A DNA stretch of 22,746 nucleotides from Chara braunii. Taxonomy: Eukaryota > Streptophyta > Charophyceae > Charales > Characeae. The translations under genes were made by a program, and so were the position numbers. This document shows, one piece after another, positions 17,487 through 22,746 of the stretch. The stretch lies in assembly GCA_003427395.1 (NCBI GenBank), contig BFEA01000197.1, forward strand, positions 1,654,417 to 1,677,162, in the 5' to 3' direction. A model generated the notes under the pieces. That model did not search any database. It saw nothing but the letters and a program-made list of their open reading frames with translations, and was not told the DNA's origin. Within the stretch, counting starts at the first letter, position 1. Every line of letters starts with the position of its first letter.

Positions 17487-18373
17487 GGTACCCCCCCAGG
17501 CACTTCACGATTATTCAAGAGGCAGTAGTCTTCAGGATTCGGGAGCAGCACTCTGGAGGGAGCGCTGCGTTGTAGTAGTGGTAGCGTTAGCTTGTAGTCT
17601 TCAGCGCTGTGCGCAGTAGGTAGCTGTAGTCTCCAGCGCTGGGCGCCATAGCTAGGATAATGTTAGAGAGAGAGGGAGAGAGAGTTTGGGCGGAGGCCAG
17701 GAGTACTTACCTGCAGCGCCGTTGCTCCAGCTTCGTCTTCGAGGTACCTGCAGCACAGCGCCCACATCACAGGTTAGTATCTGGTTCGTAACAGTGAGAG
17801 AGAGAGTCTTTTTATTCCTCTTCTCAGTCCACCATCTTCTTCTCTCCCTCTCAACATCTGATTTCATTGCATCTGCAGACTGCGAGAGAAGAGAGACAGA
17901 GCTTGGTGACATTGGATCCAGACTCGACTTTTGGGGACTTCAGACAAGGCAACGAGGGACTATTTGGGATTGGTGACCAAGACTTGGTGTTAACGACATT
18001 CCCATCACTGTCCCTCCTTTCGTCTGTTCCTTACCTCTTTGTCTGTGTATGTCTGAACCTGGCGCTTCTTCCTGTGTACAGCGCCAGGCTCCCTCACACT
18101 CGGTGATGGGTATGATGCATGTTTGGTCTGGGTTCAAACATTGATTGGGCTCGTTATTAGTATTCTAGCATTCTGCTTTGCTACTTGTTACTACGTGAGT
18201 GAGGTCAGTCCTTGTCAGGTCGGTCCTTGTATCAAAGTCTTCCCTGCGCTATTCAGCATGAGAATGCACATTGTCTGTCTAGATTCTACTCGCACTGCAT
18301 TGTCCATTCTGTCCTTTTCATCACATTGCAGATCCTCCGTTATTACGTACATGGCATATCTGTGCATGTAACA

Positions 18374-19402
18374 CTAGGACTGAAGCGAGATAGCCCTTGA
18401 GGAGGGTGCTCTCACTTACAAGTCTCACGTGGTCCCACTACAGTCCCAGCGGCACCCTGCCCACCAAGAATAGTTCCTCCTCAATCGCCAGTCCAACTTC
18501 CTCCAATCACCCCGTCTGATCACAAGATATTCACCAACACTTGCCCTGGTCTCAATCCCCCAACTCAATCGGTCCCAATATGGGTCCCAAGTATCTCCAC
18601 GCCGTCGCCGTATCACCAGACGATCTCCCCCAAAAGAAAAACCTGGATCGCGGCGCTTATCCAGACACAAAAGCACCATAAGCCTTAATGTCGTAGTGCC
18701 CGCACTTTAGCAGCCGCGCCGCCGAGTACCATGCCAAAAAAATTACCGTCGTAGATTCAAACGCCGCCGGCAAAAACCTCCACCAGCCGCGCTGCGCAAT
18801 TTTGGCAGCACCTCCCCTCATAACGTTGTCAAATATAGTGCCGCTGAAAGTACCGCTGCACCGCACAAATTTCCACAACACCTCTTCCAAAAACACAGCC
18901 GAAAATATCCTGCCGCAGAAAAATTTAACGCCGCGCTGCACAATCTCGGCAGCACCTTCCAAAAATACTACAGCGTGGCCTTCCCACTCAAATATCACTT
19001 GTCAGTGCACAGGCCGTCGGGCAGCACCTCCCCGTCGTGGGCCCCTTGCTGCACGGTCCAAACCTGCCGCAGTCTCACAACTACAGCTCCCCCACTAGCC
19101 TGCAGCATAAGCACAAAGGCGGGGCAAGAAGCTTCCAATCTTTAGCTATGGCTGCCTCTCTTCTCTTCCTCCAAGTGCTTCAGCAGACCTCAACACTTCG
19201 CCTCACCACACCAGCAGCCAGCCAGCCAGCATCTACTCAAGTAGAATGCGCCAGCAACATCGCCACAAGTGTGAGGCTGTTGGGTGGCAAGATGGCTTTT
19301 ATAGCTGGCCGAAGGCAAGTGGGCTGCCTTGCCCACAGCCATGGCAAATTTCGTCAGTGCTCCTGACCCTTGATCTAAATCAATGGCCAGGAGCTTTGCG
19401 CC
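18374..19402. other. unassigned; 30-bp imperfect direct repeat 144 bp apart
   Basis: CCGCGCTGCGCAATTTTGG at 18,787 and CCGCGCTGCACAATCTCGG at 18,931 each head a similar 30-base block ending GCAGCACCT. A shorter echo (GGCAGCACCTCCCC) is at about 19,021. The spacing suggests a diverged tandem unit of about 144 bp. No protein or known element was recognised. Confidence 0.5.
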
Positions 19403-19858
19403 TTGGTTTTCCCTTAGGGAAACCAAGCTCATCAATTTCCAAGAGTACCTGGCCGTTTTCCTACGCCAGGTGCTTTTGGAAATGGCTGTACTCAGTCGTT
19501 TCGGGACTGTCTGTTCAATTGAACAGATGCAGTCCATCAGCCCCTAGAACCTTCTGGGGCTGCACCCGTTCCACGGCGGCGACCATATTCGCGGCCGTTT
19601 TCTTTCTTCCCTACCTCTTCTTTTTCTCCCCTCTTCTTCTTCTTTCTATCCCCTTTATCTACTCTAAACCTGCGGCCACATGCGTGGCCGTTACTTACCC
19701 TTGTCTTCCCTTCTCTTTTCCTTTTTTTTCTTCTCTCTCTTTTTTTACTAATTCTACCCCTTAAAACGCGCTTGCACCTGGGCACCATTAGCGCCGGGTT
19801 GAGGCAACCGTGAATAGCTGCTGCCTGTTTTTTATCACGAACAGGCTCAGCTGTTCAC
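19403..19858. repeat. cluster of perfect or near-perfect hairpins
   Basis: In order: TTGGTT..TCCC with GGGAAACCAA (19,403-19,426); ACCTGGC/GCCAGGT (19,447-19,471); the 16-bp perfect palindrome CTGTTCAATTGAACAG (19,511-19,526); CAGCCCC/GGGGCTG (19,538-19,562); CGGCCAC/GTGGCCG (19,673-19,690); and a long one, 19,810-19,858, with an 11-bp outer stem (one G-U) and a 6-bp inner stem CCTGTT/AACAGG. Pyrimidine-rich DNA lies between. No gene is seen. Confidence 0.75.
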
Positions 19859-20032
19859 GCCCACGACGTTCAGGGGAGGACTCACCTGAGGTGTGAGCAG
19901 AGAGTCCCTTGTAACCGCCCCCGCACATAGCACATTCTACGACAAGTGCGTTCGCTTTTGCAGCAAACCGTTGGGGCACAGCCCCTTGATCGATCGGAGG
20001 GAGGTCGACGAAACAGTCTGGCACAGTCATAC
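19859..20032. other. unassigned, more short inverted repeats
   Basis: This contains GGACTC/GAGTCC with an inner CTCAC/GTGAG-like pair near 19,876-19,913 and otherwise unrecognised sequence leading up to the poly(T) at 20,033. In minus-strand sense it follows the poly(A) of unit A. Confidence 0.4.
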
Positions 20033-20301
20033 TTTTTTTTTTTTTTTTTTCCTACCCTGTTTGTTCGAAACGAACGGGTGCCTTCAACCAAAACGGCCAA
20101 GCACAAAGAAAAAAAAAATTAATTCTAAACAAAATCTAAAGAAAGAAATCTAATAAAAATTCAAACGAAATCTAACAACAAAACAAAAAGGACTTTCCTA
20201 AAAAAAATGGCCGCTTGTTTCCTCAGGCGACTGTTTGGTATACTGGGCTGAAAAGCTCCAGTCACTTCAAAGTGCACCACATGGCGCGTCGCTTCTAGTT
20301 T

Positions 20302-20312
<11 letters not shown>
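20033..20312 (-). mobile_element. poly(A)-tailed retroposon unit A (minus strand)
   Basis: On the minus strand: a body with GCGCCATGTGGTGCACTTTG and AAGTGACTGG, a pyrimidine tract with repeated TTAGATTT, then a tail GGCACCCGTTCGTTTCGAAC that folds (GTTCG/CGAAC, 20,063-20,075), then an 18-nt poly(A) (20,033-20,050). Body, tract and tail match unit B next door at lower identity. There is no U6 segment in this copy: the pyrimidine tract passes almost directly to the tail. Confidence 0.6.
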
Positions 20313-20336
<24 letters not shown>

Positions 20337-20696
20337 TTTTGTCCCATTCATACGAAACGAACGGGTGCCCATTTGTTGCACAGGGGCCATGCTAATCTTC
20401 TGTGTATCGTTCCAATTTTAACGGATGTCCCGAAGGACGAAGAAATTGCTCGTTCGCATCGTGAGGCACCAGAAAAGAAAGAACTAAATAAAATCTAAAA
20501 AAGAACAAATCTAAAAGAAATCTGAAACGAAATTTAGAAAAATCAAAAGAAGTAGAAGAAAAGAAAAAAAAAGAGAAAAAATACTTACCTTTTGACGAAC
20601 GGTCGCCCGTTATTACGGGCACTGTCAGCAAGTGTTGGGGCCAAAACGCCCCGGTCACTTTAAATGGCGCCATGTGGCGCCGCACATCTTTGCTTT
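20313..20696 (-). mobile_element. U6-bearing retroposon unit B (minus strand)
   Basis: On the minus strand: a body with GGCGCCACATGGCGCC and AAAGTGACCGGG, a donor-like AAAAGGTAAGTATT (near 20,580-20,593), a pyrimidine tract with TTTAGATTT repeats, the 5' two thirds of U6 (20,438-20,376), a tail GGGCACCCGTTCGTTTCGTA and a 28-nt poly(A) (20,340-20,313). It has the same order as unit A with U6 added. Non-coding, presumably mobilised by a LINE-type enzyme supplied elsewhere. Confidence 0.6.
20376..20438 (-). ncRNA. U6 snRNA 5' segment, truncated copy
   Basis: This starts GTCCTTCGGGACATCC and continues with TAAAATTGGAACGATACA, then CAGAAGATTAGCATGGCC and CCTGTGCAA, close to U6 positions 1 to about 63. 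The ACAGAGA box reads ACACAGA. It stops inside the internal stem-loop and runs into an unrelated tail and poly(A), so it cannot be a functional snRNA. It is a U6-derived chimeric retrocopy. Confidence 0.9.
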
Positions 20697-20910
20697 AGTT
20701 TTTTTTTTTCTCTTTTTTTTTTTTTCTTTTTTTTTTTTCCTGCTTATGCTGTTGGCTTTGCCAACGGTCACATTTCGTCGTGGTATACCCACGAACCTGT
20801 TGAAAAACAGACCCAGGTTCGATCCCAGTTGGGATCGAAACAAAATCTTTGGACCTTTCCTCGATTCATGTATGTCATCCTTACGTAGGGGCCATGCTAA
20901 TCTACGTGCG
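20697..20910 (-). mobile_element. U6-bearing retroposon unit C (minus strand), 3' part
   Basis: On the minus strand: the U6 3' half (20,903-20,851), then a tail of four hairpins, then an A-rich tract of about 40 nt with a few G (20,738-20,697). Tail hairpins: TTCGATCCC/GGGATCGAA (20,818-20,839), CTGTT/AACAG (20,797-20,810), CGTGG/CCACG (20,779-20,793) and CTGTTGGC/GCCAACGG (20,749-20,767). The last occupies the same place next to poly(A) as the tail hairpins of units A and B. A pol III B-box-like GGTTCGATCCC occurs on the plus strand here. The 5' limit is not known. Confidence 0.55.
20851..20903 (-). ncRNA. U6 snRNA 3' segment, diverged copy
   Basis: This reads AGATTAGCATGGCCCC, TAAGGATGACAT and AATCGAGGAAAGGTCC, the U6 stretch from just after the ACAGAGA box to near the 3' end. 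The stem-loop carries paired changes (TACGTA in place of TGCGCA). The 5' half of U6, including ACAGAGA, is replaced by unrelated sequence. Non-functional as snRNA in this form. Confidence 0.85.
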
Positions 20911-21184
20911 GCCGATCTCGACCATGCGATCTCTGAGATCGTGCGGCTGAAATCGACCGCGTCACTTCAGAGGAAATCGGCTGCTCCTAGCCCAGTTGCC
21001 TGTCGTCGGGCTCGATCCCTGAATCTGCAGGGTGAAAGTCTGATGGCGGTACCTATTGGGCTAGCTCCTATCACGGGAGCTAAGCCCGCAACTCTTCTAT
21101 AAGAAGAGCTGCCTCCCTGTAGGCCTACCTTCCATAGCTGGGCAGGCTCGGCCTGCCTCACCTCTAGCCGCATCGCCTGTCAAC
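20911..21184. repeat. further run of perfect hairpins
   Basis: CGATCTC/GAGATCG (20,927-20,941), GGGCTAGCTCC with GGAGCT-A-AGCCC (21,058-21,087), CTCTTC/GAAGAG (21,092-21,108), GGCAGGC/GCCTGCC around TCG (21,141-21,157) and a CCTG/CAGG pair just after. No gene or known RNA is recognised. It lies upstream of unit C in minus-strand sense and may be part of it. Confidence 0.65.
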
Positions 21185-22226
21185 TCGGCAGGCAGTCCAA
21201 CTTTGCGGCTTGGCTCGACGGCCCGTGGCCGGCCGCGAAACGGTATCAGGCCCTCCATACGGAGTAGAGCCCGTGGCCTGTCCCTTTTATTTCCTTTGTA
21301 CCACGGTCCAACACTTAGCCCGGCCACCCTTTTCAGCCTACTTAGAACCTGAATCGCGCGGCTGGTATTAGGGTTTAACTTCAGCCTTTCTATGTTCGCA
21401 CTCTTCTGCGGCTTCGACAAAAACAAAGCACTGTCAACTACTGTCTTTACCCTCGGATGCCAGAAGCCTCCAAACTAGCTCAAAAAACTTTTAGTCTCTC
21501 AGTCATAGGTCAGGTCTGAATAAACTTTTGGCGAACGTCAGTCTTTTCAAGTCCTTCAATCCAACGAAAAAAAAGTCGGACAACGTCCCATGTTGAAAAA
21601 ACCCAGGCAAATACCCCTGTCAGTTAGCTTTCCCCCCCGGGCGCCCGAGGTACCCGAGCCCCATTCCGGTACCCGAGCTCGCCCGGAATGGCGCTCGGGG
21701 CGCTCGACCGTGCAACCCCCCCGCCCAGGGACCTTGGCCCCCTTAGCGCCGAATCCAAAACGGCCGCAAAAAAAAAAATTCTCGCTGCTGCCCGTTGGCC
21801 CACAGGCCAAAAAACATTTTGGCGGTCGGCGCGCTATTTTTTGGCGCCCGGTAGGCCCCTTTTTTTGAAGTTTTTGTTTCGTTCACCGTTGGCCATCGAA
21901 CGTCGGCGATCAACGGCGAGCGTAACTCCCAAGATTCGAATTTGAATCCTGGGCCGATCTGCCCCCCTTGGTGCCCCTCCGCCCTTCACCCTCCACCCTC
22001 CCGCCCTCCACCGGGCGCTAGTGACGTCGTCGCCATCCCGCTGTGTTGTCGTCGCCGTCCTGCTGCCGCCATCGTCGTCGTCCCGTTGCCGCGATAATGT
22101 CGGGCCCCTGCTGCCGCACCATCGTCATCCTCCTGCTGCCGCGCCATCGTCGTCTACCGTCTTCTCGCTGACTTCATCGAGTCCTGCCGCACGCCATCTC
22201 CACGAAGGGTCGAACTTTGAGGTAAG
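21185..22226. other. GC-rich, unassigned; hairpins and GTC-rich stretch
   Basis: Another strong hairpin occurs at 21,656-21,696 (CCATTCCGG/CCGGAATGG with outer GAGC/GCTC) and TTGGCC/GGCCAA near 21,796-21,811. From 22,010 to 22,160 the DNA is rich in CGTCGT/CTGCTGCCG-type triplets. A splice-donor-like GAGGTAAGTT is at about 22,219 on the plus strand, just before a pyrimidine-rich repeat. No exon could be confirmed. Confidence 0.4.
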
Positions 22227-22660
22227 TTGCATGTTTTTCTTCTTCTTCTTCTTCTTCTTCTTCTTCTTCTTCTTCCCGTCGACTTCTGTTTTTTTTTTTC
22301 TCATGTTCTTTTCCTTTTTCTTCTTAATGTTTTTTTTTCTTTTTCGCTTCTTTTGCTTCTTCTTCTTCTTTTTCTTCCCATCTACTTTCGCGAATACTGC
22401 TGCGCTGCCTTCCCGTCGTTTCTTCTTCTTCTTCTTCATTTCTGCTTCTTCTTCTTCGCTTCTTCTTCTTCTTCTTCTTCTTCTTCTTTGTTTCTTCTTC
22501 TTCTTCTTTTTCTTCTTCCTCGTTTCTTCTTCTTTTTCGTTTCTTTTTCGTTCTCGTTTCTTCTTCTCCTTCTTCGCTTCTTCTTCTTCTTCTTCTTCTT
22601 CTTCTTCTTCTTCGCTTCTTCTTCTTCTTCTTTTTCTTCTTCACTGGTGGCCATTGCCTC
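22227..22660. repeat. long TTC/GAA-rich microsatellite
   Basis: About 430 bp of imperfect CTT repeats with interspersed TTTC and CTTCC variants on the plus strand. All frames across it (poly-Leu/Ser/Phe, poly-Lys/Glu/Arg) are products of the repeat. GAA/TTC arrays of this length can form triplex DNA. Confidence 0.95.
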
Positions 22661-22746
22661 TCTCTTTCCTCAAGCGGCGGCCATTGCCTCCCTCCTCCTC
22701 CCCTCTTTGTGATGCCCGCCATCCTCTTCCGCTGTACCCCCCCCCC
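22661..22746. other. window end, closing in poly(C)
   Basis: A short unique stretch in which GGCGGCCATTGCCTC echoes GGTGGCCATTGCCTC thirty bases earlier, then a terminal run of eleven C. No feature recognised. Confidence 0.5.

Larger units (their letters stand above)
16976..18373 (+). mobile_element. solo LTR of the element-2 family, opposite orientation
   Basis: Plus-strand counterpart of the LTR at 8,174-9,388. It begins near ACATGCTGCGCCTGC, shares the GCCTGAAAAC, GGCAAGAGCAGCCTCCT, TTGGGCGGAGGCCAGG, TACCTGCAGCGCC, GAGGTACCTGCAGCACAGCG and GACGACATTCCCATC-type blocks in the same order, and ends GCATGTAACA at 18,364-18,373. The first bases (TG) are mutated. It is about 1.4 kb, longer than the other copy because of an internal minisatellite. 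No polypurine tract precedes it and no primer-binding site follows, so it is a solo LTR, the usual result of LTR-LTR recombination. The two copies look about 75-80% alike by eye. Confidence 0.88.

Noticed and set aside
18425-18998. Minus-strand frames at 18.4-19.0 kb as a gene
   Set aside because: They are short, in different frames, start and stop without pattern and overlap an imperfect direct repeat; no domain was recognised.
20779-20839. A functional tRNA gene on the plus strand (B-box-like GGTTCGATCCC)
   Set aside because: No acceptor stem or proper T arm can be formed; the TTCGATCCC arm instead pairs with a downstream GGGATCGAA, so the match is part of a hairpin tail.
22227-22722. Long open frames on both strands in the TTC/GAA array
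   Set aside because: Their proteins are only Leu/Ser/Phe or Lys/Glu/Arg runs created by the microsatellite.

Overview
This is a repeat-saturated stretch of a eukaryotic nuclear genome with no intact single-copy gene that I can recognise. Both Ty3/gypsy remnants carry a chromodomain-type integrase C-terminus. The wording of their gag, RNase H and integrase proteins matches, from memory, the Ty3/gypsy families of the charophyte alga Chara braunii. That assignment is inference and was not checked by a search. Long CT/GA, GAA/TTC and homopolymer tracts fit a large repeat-rich plant-type genome. The window starts in a 30-base poly(A) and ends in a poly(C), so it may be a whole contig that broke at low-complexity sequence.

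Layout. 1-340: poly(A), then two 147-bp tandem units with an internal inverted repeat. 1.46-3.95 kb, minus strand: gypsy element 1, in order gag, protease, RNase H, integrase. Its reverse transcriptase is deleted and most catalytic motifs are damaged. 4.4 kb: a diverged U6 snRNA-like sequence (minus). 4.56-5.08 kb: two related tRNA-derived SINE copies, the second with A box, B box and poly(A) tail. 5.1-8.17 kb: low-complexity DNA, microsatellites and a minisatellite. 8,174-13,296, minus strand: gypsy element 2, with a well-defined 3' LTR, a polypurine tract and a degraded pol. No gag start, primer-binding site or 5' LTR was found. 13.3-16.9 kb: an island of unknown origin. It holds a strongly foldable segment, a 67-nt poly(T) and, reading on the minus strand into that poly(A), two overlapping unidentified reading frames. 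16,976-18,373: a solo LTR of the element-2 family in the opposite orientation, with an internal 62-bp minisatellite interrupted by the only N in the window. 18.4-19.4 kb: unrecognised. 19.4-21.2 kb: a dense run of perfect hairpins with two more U6-derived sequences. Three poly(A)-tailed minus-strand units follow one another here. 21.2-22.2 kb: GC-rich, unassigned. 22.23-22.66 kb: a GAA/TTC microsatellite.

The genes do not work together as a pathway; this is a graveyard of retroelements. The part most worth following is the set of three U6 snRNA-derived pieces, all on the minus strand. The two at 20.4-20.9 kb are fused to hairpin tails and poly(A), which suggests a family of U6-derived retroposons or repeated template switching by a LINE-type reverse transcriptase.
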